Notes under the pieces: model-generated
Seen by the model: only the letters and a program-made list of their open reading frames with translations
The model's database searches: none
What the model was told of the DNA's origin: nothing
NCBI RefSeq assembly: GCF_035599575.1
Contig: NZ_CP141179.1
Coordinates: 1,674,001-1,738,000, forward strand
Source: Roseovarius sp. Pro17
GTDB taxonomy: Bacteria > Pseudomonadota > Alphaproteobacteria > Rhodobacterales > Rhodobacteraceae
Length of the DNA: 64,000 nt
Reading direction: 5' to 3'
Translations under genes and position numbers: made by a program
In this document: in pieces, positions 9,042 through 17,213 of the stretch
Layout of the letters: every line of letters begins with the position of its first letter
How positions within the stretch are numbered: the stretch's first letter is position 1

Positions 9042-9280
9042 GCTCTACAACCTATCTCCGCTGCGCCACCAATACGGGATCACCCAGCCATCTGTTAGAC
9101 CAAAATGCTGTCTACAAACGGCTCAGAGCGGACCCTTGACGATTGATTGCGTCGGGGCGCTCAAGCAAAATCTGCACCGCCTTTAGGAAGTGGTTTGTCC
9201 AAGCGTTCCGCTCAGTATCTGACCACGGAGCATCTTACGACGGAGCGCCGATTTGTCCGGATGAACGGCAAGTGGTCAGC

Positions 9281-10123
9281 CTATTGCGAGATCTTCACCC
9301 CATGCCGTCCCGCCAAATCAGTCACAAACTGCCACGCGACGCGCCCTGAGCGGCCTCCGCGTGTGGCCTGCCACTCAATCGCCTCGGCGCGCAGATCCTC
9401 GTCCGAAATCTCGATCCCGAACGCGTCGCAATAGCCCCGGACCATCGACAGGAAGCCGTCCTGATCGCAGGCGTGAAAGCCCAGCCACAGGCCGAAGCGG
9501 TCGCTCAGCGAGACTTTCTCTTCGACCGCTTCGCCGGGATTGATGGCTGACCCGCGCTCATTCTCGATCATGTCGCGGGGCATCAGGTGGCGGCGATTCG
9601 ACGTAGCGTAGAAAATTACGTTTTCAGGCCGCCCCTCGATGCCGCCATCCAGCACGGCCTTGAGAGATTTGTACTGATGGTCGTCATGGCTGAAGCTGAG
9701 ATCGTCGCAATAGAGGATGAACCGCGCGTCACTGGCGCGCAGCAACGTCAGTAGACGCGTGACGCTGGTCAGATCCTCGCGCTGAAGCTCGACGATTTTC
9801 AGGGGCATGCCTTGCGAGACGACCTCGGCATGGACCGCCTTGACGAGGCTGGATTTGCCCATTCCCCGCGCGCCCCAAAGCAGCGCGTTATTCGCAGGTA
9901 GCCCGTGCGCGAATTGCAGGGTGTTTTCGAGCAGCGTGTCGCGGGCGCGGTCGATACCGACCAGCAGCGCCATATCGACGCGCGCCACATTGGGCACCGG
10001 TTGCAGATGATCGGGCGAGATGTGCCAGACATAGGCGTCATGCGCCGTCAGATCCGGCGCAGGGTGCGGGGCTGGGCTGATACGCTCCAGTGCGGCGGCG
10101 ATACGCTCCATCGGGTCGCTCAC
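9281..10123 (-). CDS. DUF815 AAA-type ATPase
   Basis: A 280-residue P-loop ATPase of the DUF815 family. Walker A GARGMGKS is at 84-91 and Walker B FILYCDD at 135-141. The start is GTG at 10123, inside the overlap GTGA with the tatC stop, so translation is probably coupled. The cellular role of DUF815 is not known to me; the C-terminal part resembles the lid region of DnaA/DnaC-like helicase loaders. It is the last gene of the tatA-tatB-tatC run, but a role in Tat export is not implied by its sequence. Confidence 0.88.
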   Translation of the reverse strand: MSDPMERIAAALERISPAPHPAPDLTAHDAYVWHISPDHLQPVPNVARVDMALLVGIDRARDTLLENTLQFAHGLPANNALLWGARGMGKSSLVKAVHAEVVSQGMPLKIVELQREDLTSVTRLLTLLRASDARFILYCDDLSFSHDDHQYKSLKAVLDGGIEGRPENVIFYATSNRRHLMPRDMIENERGSAINPGEAVEEKVSLSDRFGLWLGFHACDQDGFLSMVRGYCDAFGIEISDEDLRAEAIEWQATRGGRSGRVAWQFVTDLAGRHGVKISQ

Positions 10124-11016
10124 GCGCGCGGCTCCTCGTCCTCGAAATCCTCGGGATGGCTGTCCTCGCCTTCCATCTCTTCCTCGTCATCGAACCACAG
10201 GCCCTCGGCGCGCAGCTTGGCTTCGCGTTTACGCTCGACGCGGGCGACGAGGTGGATGGAAATCTCGTAGAGGCCATAGACCACGACAAAGAGAATGCCT
10301 TGGGTGATGACGTCGGGCGGTGTCACCAGCGCGGCCAGCACCAGGATGCCAACCACGGCGTATTTGCGCACCGCGCGCAGGCCCACGGCACCGACGAGGC
10401 CCGCCTTGCCCATGAGGGTCAGCAGCACTGGCAACTGAAAGCACAGGCCGAAGGCGACGATAAACTTGATCGTGAGGTTCAGGTATTCCTGCGCCGAGCC
10501 TTGGAACACGACGCTAAGCGGCGCGGCGCCCTCGACCCCGTCGATCACCTCTCCAGACGTGCCGAATTGCTGGAAGCCAAGGAAGAAGTCATAGGCCAGC
10601 GGTGTGACGACAAAGAACGCAAAGCTGGCGCCGAGAATGAACATGAACGGCGACGCGATGATAAAGGGCAGGAACGCGCCCTTTTCATTCTTGTACAGGC
10701 CCGGCGCAACAAAGCGCCACATCTGGTTGGCGATGAACGGGAATGACAGGATCAGACCGCCCAGCAGCGATACCTTGATCGCGACGAAAAAGCCCTCTTG
10801 CGGGCTAATAAAGATCAAGTCGCAATCCTGCCCCCGTTCCGCTAGCTGCGAGCAAAGCGGTGCTGTCAGGAAGTTAAAGATCGGTTGTGCGACGGAAAAA
10901 CAGATGATCATCCCGGCAAGGAAGTAGAGCGTCGAGTGGATGAGGCGCGTGCGCAGCTCGGCCAGATGCTCGATCAGGGGCGCGCTGCTGTCCTCGATAT
11001 CGTCGCCCGTGCTCAT
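10120..11016 (-). CDS. tatC: Twin-arginine translocase subunit TatC
   Basis: The integral membrane core of the Tat translocon, which recognises twin-arginine signal peptides and exports folded proteins. The 298-residue protein starts with the conserved [10 protein letters not shown] segment (residues 18-27) and has the six expected membrane spans. Family blocks [19 protein letters not shown] and [17 protein letters not shown] are present. The C-terminal tail after the last span is unusually acidic ([20 protein letters not shown]). It overlaps the tatB stop by four bases (ATGA) and the following DUF815 start by four bases. Confidence 0.97.
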   Translation of the reverse strand: MSTGDDIEDSSAPLIEHLAELRTRLIHSTLYFLAGMIICFSVAQPIFNFLTAPLCSQLAERGQDCDLIFISPQEGFFVAIKVSLLGGLILSFPFIANQMWRFVAPGLYKNEKGAFLPFIIASPFMFILGASFAFFVVTPLAYDFFLGFQQFGTSGEVIDGVEGAAPLSVVFQGSAQEYLNLTIKFIVAFGLCFQLPVLLTLMGKAGLVGAVGLRAVRKYAVVGILVLAALVTPPDVITQGILFVVVYGLYEISIHLVARVERKREAKLRAEGLWFDDEEEMEGEDSHPEDFEDEEPRA

Positions 11017-11774
11017 GCCTTGCCCTCAGAGGACGCGCTGGACGCCTTGGCGGTCTTGCGCGCCGGTTTCGCGGTTGGCTTGGTGCTCTTGGGTTTGGCT
11101 GCGGCGGATTTTGTGGCGGCAGGTTTACTGGCACTCGCCGTAGGCGCGGCGGCCTTGACCGATGGCGTCTTGGTGGCAGGTTTCTTGGCGGCAGGTTTCG
11201 CCTTGGGTGCGCTGGCGGCCTTGCTTGCCACAGCTCTTTTAGCTGGCGGCTTCTTGGTGGTTGCCTTTTTGGGCGCGGTCTTCTTGGTGGTTTTGGCTGC
11301 CGGTGCGGGTTTGGGCCCGTCCTGCGCAGGTGCGATAGACTTGGCCGCATCTGAGTTGGCGGTGTTGGCTGCCACGGCCTCGGCCTTTTCGCGGTCCAGC
11401 CGCTCTTGCGTGGCCTTGGCGGAATGGGCGGTGATCTTGTCCTTGGCGTCCTGTCGCTCCGGAGACAGCTTGGACTTGGGCTTAGGTTTGCCCGCGTCGC
11501 GGGTGGCCTCGGTAAAGCTCTTGGTGCTTTTGCGCACCTCATCGATGGCCGAGCCTATGGGATTGCTGGCCTTGCGCAGCGTGTCGGACATGCCCGAAAC
11601 GCCCGACTCGTCGGCGGCATCGTTCATCGCCTTCGAGAATTCGCGCGCCATGCCCTTGGCCTTGCCGATGAACTGGCCGACCGTGCGGAACATGCCGGGC
11701 AGATCCTTGGGGCCGACGACGATCAGCGCCACGATGCCAATGACCAGAAGCTCGGTCCAGCCTAGGTCGAACAT
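11013..11774 (-). CDS. tatB: Sec-independent translocase protein TatB
   Basis: TatB receives signal peptides with TatC. Residues 1-20 form the short membrane helix ([20 protein letters not shown]) followed by [10 protein letters not shown] and an amphipathic helix, which is the TatB rather than TatA pattern. At 253 residues it is long: roughly residues 120-250 are a low-complexity Lys/Ala/Pro/Thr-rich tail ([19 protein letters not shown] and similar), like histone-H1-type tails. It lies between tatA (7 bases away) and tatC (4-base overlap). Confidence 0.95.
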   Translation of the reverse strand: MFDLGWTELLVIGIVALIVVGPKDLPGMFRTVGQFIGKAKGMAREFSKAMNDAADESGVSGMSDTLRKASNPIGSAIDEVRKSTKSFTEATRDAGKPKPKSKLSPERQDAKDKITAHSAKATQERLDREKAEAVAANTANSDAAKSIAPAQDGPKPAPAAKTTKKTAPKKATTKKPPAKRAVASKAASAPKAKPAAKKPATKTPSVKAAAPTASASKPAATKSAAAKPKSTKPTAKPARKTAKASSASSEGKA

Positions 11775-11781
11775 GGGGCCC

Positions 11782-12015
11782 TCAGACCTTGTCTTTGTGC
11801 TCGGGGGTCACGTCGCGCGTGCCAGCCTCGTGATCGATGTCGCTCTGCGCGTCCGCGTTCTCGATTTCCTTGCTGCCCTCGTCGATGCCCTTCTTGAAGG
11901 ACGTAATGCCTTTGCCGACCTCGCCCATCAGCGACGAAATCTTGCCGCGCCCAAACAGCACGAGCACAACGACGGCGATGAGCAGGAGGCCGGGAAGGCC
12001 GATATTCTGGAACAT
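11782..12015 (-). CDS. tatA: Sec-independent translocase protein TatA
   Basis: The pore-forming small subunit of the Tat system, 77 residues. The membrane helix [20 protein letters not shown] (residues 7-26) is followed by the amphipathic helix [19 protein letters not shown] and an acidic tail. A GGGAG ribosome site precedes the ATG. It heads tatA-tatB-tatC-DUF815. The likely promoter region is 12016-12198, between it and the ABC ATPase that reads in the same direction. Two proteins in this window carry RR-type signals that could use the system (for example 51444). Confidence 0.96.
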   Translation of the reverse strand: MFQNIGLPGLLLIAVVVLVLFGRGKISSLMGEVGKGITSFKKGIDEGSKEIENADAQSDIDHEAGTRDVTPEHKDKV

Positions 12016-12198
12016 GTCATTCTCCCTGAGTTCGGGACGCCTTTTTATGGCCCCGCTTTGGATATCTTGGACGTATCTAAACGCTGGCGCGGCTGGTTAA
12101 AAGGGCTATCAGCGCAGCCGCGCGGGGATTTGTGAAAAAAGCGCGGGCGCGCCGGGTCACGATCGCCCGAAATGAGTATTTTCAGAACGGTGAAGCCC

Positions 12199-13284
12199 TC
12201 AGCCGCGCGCCGGAAAGACAAAGCACCGATCGCGGCGGATCATCAGCCATAGCGCCTCGCCTGGGTTGGGCAGAAAGACGTTCGGCACCGTCACCTTGAG
12301 GATTGAGCCGTCGTGATCCATTCGGAACTCGACCAGGCTTTCGGACCCCATAAAGCGCGCCCGCTCCACTACGCCGCGCGCCGGGGTGCCGTCCTGCGCG
12401 GTAGGGTTGGGGCCACGGCCCGCGCGATCAAAGTCGATCTTGATATGCTGCGGGCGGATCACGATATCGACCGCGCTGCCGTCAGGTACGCCGGGCGCGA
12501 GGAACTGGCCAAAGGGCGTTTCGGTCAACGCGCCGCGAACTGTGCCGCGTATCACGTTGATATCGCTGAAAAACGCCACTGCGTCACGATCCACCGGCGC
12601 GTTATAGATATTGTAAGGCGCGCCCTGCTGCACGATGCGCCCGCCGCGCATCAGTGCAATTTCGTCGGCCATGCGCATCGCCTCGTCCGGCTCGTGCGTG
12701 ACCAGCAGCACAGCCGCGTCCTGCTCGCGCAGGATATCAAGCGTTTCGTCGCGGATGCCGTCGCGCAGGCGATTGTCGAGGCCTGAAAACGGCTCATCCA
12801 TCAGCATGATGCGGGGGCGTGGCGCGAGCGCGCGGGCCAGCGCCACGCGCTGCTGTTCGCCGCCCGACAACTCATGCGGGAAGGATTTGGTGAAATGACC
12901 CATGCCGACGCGGTCCAGCAATTCCGCGACGCGCGCCTGCATGGCCGCGCGTGCGCCATTCAGGCCAAAGGCCACATTCCCCTCGACCGTCAGATGCGGA
13001 AAAAGTGCAAAGTCCTGAAACATCAGGCCGATCTGGCGCTGTTCAGGTGGCACACGGTCCGTGCCGCTGCAAATCACTTTGCCATCGACCAGTACCTTGC
13101 CGGAATCTTGCGTCTCGACCCCTGCGATCATGCGCAGCGTCGTGGATTTGCCGCAGCCTGACGGCCCCAACAGGCAGGTCACCTGCCCCGGCATCACTGC
13201 CAGCGAGATGTCGTCGACCACCAGCCGGCCGTCGTAGCGACGGCTCAGGTTCTCGATCTGCAATCTCGGCACAGGAGCTGACAT
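12199..13284 (-). CDS. ABC transporter ATP-binding protein, Fe3+/polyamine type (orphan)
   Basis: A 361-residue ABC ATPase of the iron(III)/spermidine/putrescine class. Walker A GPSGCGKST is at 40-48, signature LSGGEQ at 139-144, Walker B LMDEP at 161-165, and a TOBE-type regulatory region follows from about residue 235. No binding protein or permease is adjacent: the neighbours are an SDR upstream and tatA downstream, all on the same strand. The partner subunits must be encoded elsewhere, so the substrate cannot be told from context. AAGG precedes the ATG. Confidence 0.9.
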   Translation of the reverse strand: MSAPVPRLQIENLSRRYDGRLVVDDISLAVMPGQVTCLLGPSGCGKSTTLRMIAGVETQDSGKVLVDGKVICSGTDRVPPEQRQIGLMFQDFALFPHLTVEGNVAFGLNGARAAMQARVAELLDRVGMGHFTKSFPHELSGGEQQRVALARALAPRPRIMLMDEPFSGLDNRLRDGIRDETLDILREQDAAVLLVTHEPDEAMRMADEIALMRGGRIVQQGAPYNIYNAPVDRDAVAFFSDINVIRGTVRGALTETPFGQFLAPGVPDGSAVDIVIRPQHIKIDFDRAGRGPNPTAQDGTPARGVVERARFMGSESLVEFRMDHDGSILKVTVPNVFLPNPGEALWLMIRRDRCFVFPARG

Positions 13285-13404
13285 GAAGGGCCTTTTCGGC
13301 TATCCGACTGAAAGCGTCGGGATCGGCTTGAATGGGCCAATAACAACGCCCTGCCGGTCATGCAAGCGCCTTAGCGGCACCGCGCCCGCATGCTGCCCAG
13401 TGTG

Positions 13405-14184
13405 CTACATCGTCGAGGAAACCGCGCCGCCGTCCAGCAGCAGGTTTTGCCCCACGATAAATCCCGCCTGCACCGAGCAGAGGAACGCACAGGCGGCGCC
13501 GAAGTCATCAGACGTGCCATAGCGGCCAGCGGGGATGGTGGCATAGCGCTGCTCGCGCGCCGCCTGCATCGAAATGCCTTGCGCCTCGCTGACGCCGGTA
13601 TCCAGCTGCACGGCGCGGTCGGTGGCGTGGATGCCGGGCAGCAAGTTATTGATGGTCACGCCCTTGCCAGCCACCTGCCGGGCGGTTCCAGCAACATATC
13701 CTGTCAAGCCGGTGCGCGCCGCGTTTGACAGCCCCAGTGCCGGGATCGGTGCCTTGACCGACTGCGACGTAATGTTGACCACACGGCCCCAACCGCGCGC
13801 CATCATGCCGGGCAGAACGGCCTTCATCAGCGCGATGGGCGTCAACATGTTGGCGTCGAGTGCTGCGATGAAATCATCGCGGTCCCAGTCGCTCCAGACG
13901 CCCGGCGGTGGACCACCCGCGTTGGTCACCAGGATGTCCAGATCACCCGCCGCCTTTAGCACGGCCGCCTGCCCTTCTTGGGTGGTGATATCGCAGGCCA
14001 CAATCGTCACATCGACGCCGAACTCGGCGCGAATCGTATCTGCTGCCGCATCCAGCGCATCCTGCCCGCGCGCGTTCATCACCAGATGCACGCCCTCGGC
14101 GGCCAAAGCCCGCGCGCAACCCAGTCCCAGCCCTTTGGACGACGCGCAAACCAGTGCGCGTTTGCCGTTCAGACCCATATCCAT
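13405..14184 (-). CDS. SDR family protein lacking the YxxxK motif
   Basis: A 259-residue Rossmann-fold protein annotated in relatives as 3-oxoacyl-ACP reductase-like. The cofactor motif is ASSKGLG (14-20) and NAGG is at 88-91, with Ser140 in NITS. Where a classical SDR has YxxxK, this one has SNAAR (153-157, Ser153 and Arg157), inside LGLSNAARTGLTGYVAG. I know this as a recurring divergent SDR branch, so it is probably functional but not by the usual Tyr-Lys mechanism. It stands 120 bases upstream of the ABC ATPase. Substrate unknown. Confidence 0.85.
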   Translation of the reverse strand: MDMGLNGKRALVCASSKGLGLGCARALAAEGVHLVMNARGQDALDAAADTIRAEFGVDVTIVACDITTQEGQAAVLKAAGDLDILVTNAGGPPPGVWSDWDRDDFIAALDANMLTPIALMKAVLPGMMARGWGRVVNITSQSVKAPIPALGLSNAARTGLTGYVAGTARQVAGKGVTINNLLPGIHATDRAVQLDTGVSEAQGISMQAAREQRYATIPAGRYGTSDDFGAACAFLCSVQAGFIVGQNLLLDGGAVSSTM

Positions 14185-14400
14185 GTAAAATTCCTCTGAT
14201 GTGCCCCGCCGCGCGGGAGTGCCGTTAAATATGCCGATTATGACCGTGAGCGCGCCACAATCGGATTATAATACGAACCCTAAGCCAGTCGCCGCAGGAC
14301 CAAAAGGCGAAATCCAGACGGTGGCATACAGACGGAAAAACTGAGCGCCGGTCTATACAATGTACCAGACGCGCACGCGACAATTAGGGAGCGACAGCAG

Positions 14401-14979
14401 ATGACCACCGCCTTCGTTCAGGCCCTACCTGTTTTTCGCGCCGCCGACCTCACTGTGGTTGATGGCGCGAATCTGGGTGATGCAATGTCGTTCGCGGACG
14501 AGCTGGGCCTTGACGATGTCTATCGGCTGGATCAGCACGCGCGGCCTGCGCGCCTTACCGTGCAACCGGGGCGCGGCGGGGCTCTGGCGGTCGCGCAGGG
14601 ATCGCCTGTTGGGGCCACCGGCCATGTGGTGCATTTGGACACGACGCTGACACTGATGACGACGAACGGCGCCACGATCGAACTGCTGATTTTGGTCGAG
14701 GTCGATGGCGCGGGCGATGTCGAGGGGGTGTATGCGATGCCCCTCGCCGAACTGACACCGCGCACAGAATATACGCTAATCGATATCGATAGGGCCACCG
14801 CGCGCCCCCGCTTTGCCGAGGTGGCCTGCGTGCTGCGCCCACTGCGCTGGATCGGTGCGGCAACGGCGCGCGCCCTGCCGGATCACACGGATCGACCGCT
14901 CACTGAAACCGAAGTGCAGCAGCACCTCGTCGCGCGCCCTGACGCCGCCGAGGTATTGCACAGCGCCTCCATCGGTTAG
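14401..14979 (+). CDS. Hypothetical protein resembling a Hint-domain protein without the Hint core
   Basis: A 192-residue protein. From memory, its first 145 residues (MTTAFVQALPVFRAADL through RFAEVACV) resemble the N-terminal module of Rhodobacterales Hint-domain proteins, and LRPLRWIGAATARA resembles the sequence that follows the first Hint segment there. The intervening part, which should begin SFTRGTHI and carry the Hint catalytic residues, is absent, and so is the usual C-terminal half. It thus looks like an internally deleted and shortened relative. The frame is intact with normal codon use and an AGGGAG ribosome site. Function unknown; it would not be expected to self-process. Confidence 0.65.
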   Translation: MTTAFVQALPVFRAADLTVVDGANLGDAMSFADELGLDDVYRLDQHARPARLTVQPGRGGALAVAQGSPVGATGHVVHLDTTLTLMTTNGATIELLILVEVDGAGDVEGVYAMPLAELTPRTEYTLIDIDRATARPRFAEVACVLRPLRWIGAATARALPDHTDRPLTETEVQQHLVARPDAAEVLHSASIG

Positions 14980-15009
14980 AACCTCGCCGCTGAGGGGTGC
15001 AGCGCCCCA

Positions 15010-15045
15010 TTGCGCGCCCGCGCGCGTAGCACTATACGCCCCCCA
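15010..15045 (+). promoter_or_regulatory. Possible promoter for leaderless prfC mRNA
   Basis: TTGCGC (15010-15015), 17 bases, TATACG (15033-15038) resembles a sigma-70 promoter, which would start transcription at about 15045, the A of the prfC ATG. The seven bases before the ATG are all C or G and no Shine-Dalgarno sequence is present. This is inference from spacing and from the missing ribosome site. Confidence 0.35.
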
Positions 15046-16664
15046 TGCTGGACATTGCCCAAAACCGCCCCGATAACCGCCCGGACCTGCCGCGCGAAAT
15101 TGCGCGCCGCCGCACCTTTGCGATCATCTCGCATCCCGATGCGGGCAAGACGACGCTGACGGAGAAATTCCTGCTATTCGGCGGTGCGATCCAGATGGCC
15201 GGCCAGGTGCGCGCCAAGGGCGAAGCGCGGCGCACGCGCAGCGACTTCATGCAGATGGAGAAGGATCGCGGCATTTCTGTAAGCGCCTCGGCCATGTCAT
15301 TCGATTTCAAGGAATTCCGCTTCAATCTGGTCGACACGCCCGGCCACTCGGATTTCTCCGAAGACACCTACCGCACCCTCACGGCGGTCGACGCGGCCGT
15401 CATGGTCATCGACGGCGCCAAGGGCGTAGAATCCCAGACGCAAAAGCTGTTTGAAGTCTGCCGCATGCGCGACCTGCCTATCCTGACATTTTGCAATAAA
15501 ATGGACCGCGAAAGCCGCGACACCTTTGATATTATTGACGAGATTCAGGAAAACCTCGCCATCGACGTGACCCCGGCCAGCTGGCCCATCGGCACGGGGC
15601 GCGAGTTTGTTGGATGCTACGACATGCTGAACGACCGGCTGGAGCTGATGGACCGCGCCGACCGCAACAAGGTGGCTGCCAGCATCGAAATCAACGGTCT
15701 CGATGATCCGGCGCTGGACGAAAACCTGCCCGCCGATCTGGTCGTCAAGCTGCGCGAAGAGGTCGAGATGGCGCGCGAATTGCTGCCAACGCTGGACCCG
15801 CAGGCCGTATTGGAAGGTCACATGACCCCCATCTGGTTCGGCTCTGCCATCAATTCCTTTGGCGTCAAAGAGCTGATGAACGGCATCGCAGTCTATGGCC
15901 CCCAACCCCAGCCGCAATCGGCCGAGCCGCGCAAGATCGCGCCCGAAGAAGACAAGGTTACCGGCTTTGTCTTTAAGGTGCAGGCCAATATGGACCCCAA
16001 GCACCGCGACCGCGTGGCATTCCTGCGCATGGCGTCGGGGCATTTCAAGCGTGGCATGAAACTGACCCATGTGCGCAGCAAAAAGCCGATGACGATCACC
16101 AATCCGGTTCTCTTCCTCGCCTCCGACCGTGAATTGGCGGACGAGGCATGGGCTGGCGACATCATCGGCATCCCGAACCACGGCCAGCTGCGCATCGGCG
16201 ACACCCTGACCGAGGGCGAGGCCCTGCGCGTCACCGGCATCCCCAGCTTTGCGCCGGAACTCTTGCAGACCGCCCGCGCGGGCGATCCGTTGAAATCCAA
16301 GCATCTGGAAAAGGCGCTGATGCAATTTGCCGAAGAAGGCGCGGCCAAGGTGTTCAAGCCGGTCTTTGGCTCAGGCTTTATTGTGGGCGTCGTCGGCCAG
16401 CTGCAATTTGAGGTGCTGGCCAGTCGCATCGAGCTGGAATACGGCCTGCCCGTCCGGTTCGAGCAATCGCAATTCACCTCGGCCCGTTGGGTGCAGGGCG
16501 AGCGCGCGGCGTTGGAGGCGTTCATCGACGCCAATCAGGCGCATATCGCCCACGACAACGACGGCGATGTCGTTTACCTCACGCGCCTGCAATGGGATAT
16601 CGACCGCGTCCAGCGCGACTATCCAGACATCCGCCTGACCGCGACCAAAGAAATGATGGTTTGA
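15045..16664 (+). CDS. prfC: Peptide chain release factor 3
   Basis: RF3 is the translational GTPase that removes RF1/RF2 from the ribosome after termination. The 539 residues carry G1 SHPDAGKTT (29-37), G3 DTPGH (97-101) and G4 NKMD (151-154), then the beta-barrel and C-terminal domains of the family. The start fits relatives, which begin just before the REIARRRTFAIISHPDAGK block. No ribosome site precedes the ATG; see the promoter entry. A short ACCAGCC/GGCTGGT hairpin follows the stop (16670-16692) without a T tract. Confidence 0.96.
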   Translation: MLDIAQNRPDNRPDLPREIARRRTFAIISHPDAGKTTLTEKFLLFGGAIQMAGQVRAKGEARRTRSDFMQMEKDRGISVSASAMSFDFKEFRFNLVDTPGHSDFSEDTYRTLTAVDAAVMVIDGAKGVESQTQKLFEVCRMRDLPILTFCNKMDRESRDTFDIIDEIQENLAIDVTPASWPIGTGREFVGCYDMLNDRLELMDRADRNKVAASIEINGLDDPALDENLPADLVVKLREEVEMARELLPTLDPQAVLEGHMTPIWFGSAINSFGVKELMNGIAVYGPQPQPQSAEPRKIAPEEDKVTGFVFKVQANMDPKHRDRVAFLRMASGHFKRGMKLTHVRSKKPMTITNPVLFLASDRELADEAWAGDIIGIPNHGQLRIGDTLTEGEALRVTGIPSFAPELLQTARAGDPLKSKHLEKALMQFAEEGAAKVFKPVFGSGFIVGVVGQLQFEVLASRIELEYGLPVRFEQSQFTSARWVQGERAALEAFIDANQAHIAHDNDGDVVYLTRLQWDIDRVQRDYPDIRLTATKEMMV

Positions 16665-16800
16665 TCCAAACCAGCCTGATGACCGGGCTGGTAACATCGC
16701 TCAGTCGGAGGCCTAAGCCTTAGACCTGAGCCTCAGAATCGACAGAATCGTCATTTCCGGTCCCGATAACCTCCGATCTTATCACGAATCTGCCTTCAAA

Positions 16801-16816
16801 TTAACGTTGCGTTAAC
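16801..16816 (+). promoter_or_regulatory. CtrA-type box TTAA-N7-TTAAC
   Basis: TTAA (16801-16804), seven bases, TTAAC (16812-16816) is a perfect match to the alphaproteobacterial CtrA consensus. A second, partial copy TTAA-N7-TTTC lies at 16847-16861, inside direct repeats of ACGCGTT (16842-16848 and 16853-16859). The nearest plus-strand gene is the exopolysaccharide sugar transferase about 400 bases downstream. The match is directly visible; regulation by CtrA is inference. Confidence 0.5.
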
Positions 16817-16933
16817 GTCACTGCTATTGATATGGTCAATGACGCGTTAACGACGCGTTTCTTTGATCGAAACAATGGGGGGGTGTTTGGTAATATTGTC
16901 TGGTAATTCAGGATAAGAGCGCACGTGTTGCGT

Positions 16934-16952
16934 GTGTGATAAATTATCACAC
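16934..16952. promoter_or_regulatory. 19-bp perfect palindrome, operator-like
   Basis: GTGTGATAA, central A, TTATCACAC: 9+9 perfect dyad. Its TGTGA/TCACA half-sites resemble CRP/FNR-superfamily boxes, but the spacer is seven rather than six bases. It lies 262 bases upstream of the sugar transferase start. Which regulator binds is unknown. Confidence 0.5.
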
Positions 16953-17044
16953 CACTGCTAGATGCTTTTCGGACAGAAACAATCTGTTTCTTTCGAATTC
17001 TCTGAAAAAACCACCGACAAATGTTACTTGGAACTATACCAAAT

Positions 17045-17065
17045 TGAAGACGTTGTTCGTCTTCA
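17045..17065 (+). promoter_or_regulatory. Stem-loop in the leader of the sugar transferase
   Basis: TGAAGACG (17045-17052), TTGTT loop, CGTCTTCA (17058-17065) is a perfect 8-bp stem. It is not followed by a T tract, so a structured leader or a dyad operator is more likely than a terminator. Confidence 0.35.
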
Positions 17066-17213
17066 GCCCGCTCCGATCCGTTCCGATTGCGGCCTGTTTG
17101 TCCCGATTCGGGCAGGCGGGACACAGACTTCGCGGACGAATGGTTAGGGCAGTTAATTAGTTTTGTGGATGCAGACCTCGGGCCTCGCATTCACGTGAGA
17201 AGTGAGGTGTATC

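Larger units (their letters stand above)
16665..17213. other. AT-rich regulatory stretch without a gene
   Basis: This 549-base gap between prfC and the sugar transferase is much more AT-rich than its surroundings. It holds a CtrA-type box, a 19-bp palindrome and a stem-loop, listed separately. Open frames here (for example 16801-17190 minus and 16936-17160 plus) have no family resemblance or coding bias, and I take them as chance. A long 5' leader for the exopolysaccharide gene, or an undetected small RNA, is possible. Confidence 0.7.

Noticed and set aside
9042..9140. Possible tRNA or tRNA fragment beside the PIN-like gene
   Set aside because: A tRNA-like start (GGTGGCGCAGCGG on the minus strand) has no matching acceptor stem or T-loop.
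10885..12135. 416-residue plus-strand frame over tatA-tatB-tatC
   Set aside because: It is antisense to three well-recognised tat genes and is rich in Ala/Leu as expected of a GC-rich shadow.
15297..16325. 342-residue minus-strand frame inside prfC
   Set aside because: Antisense shadow of release factor 3, which has all its GTPase motifs on the plus strand.
16826..16840. TTGATATGGTCAA, FNR-like site
   Set aside because: One base short of TTGAT-N4-ATCAA; better explained as part of the AT-rich region.
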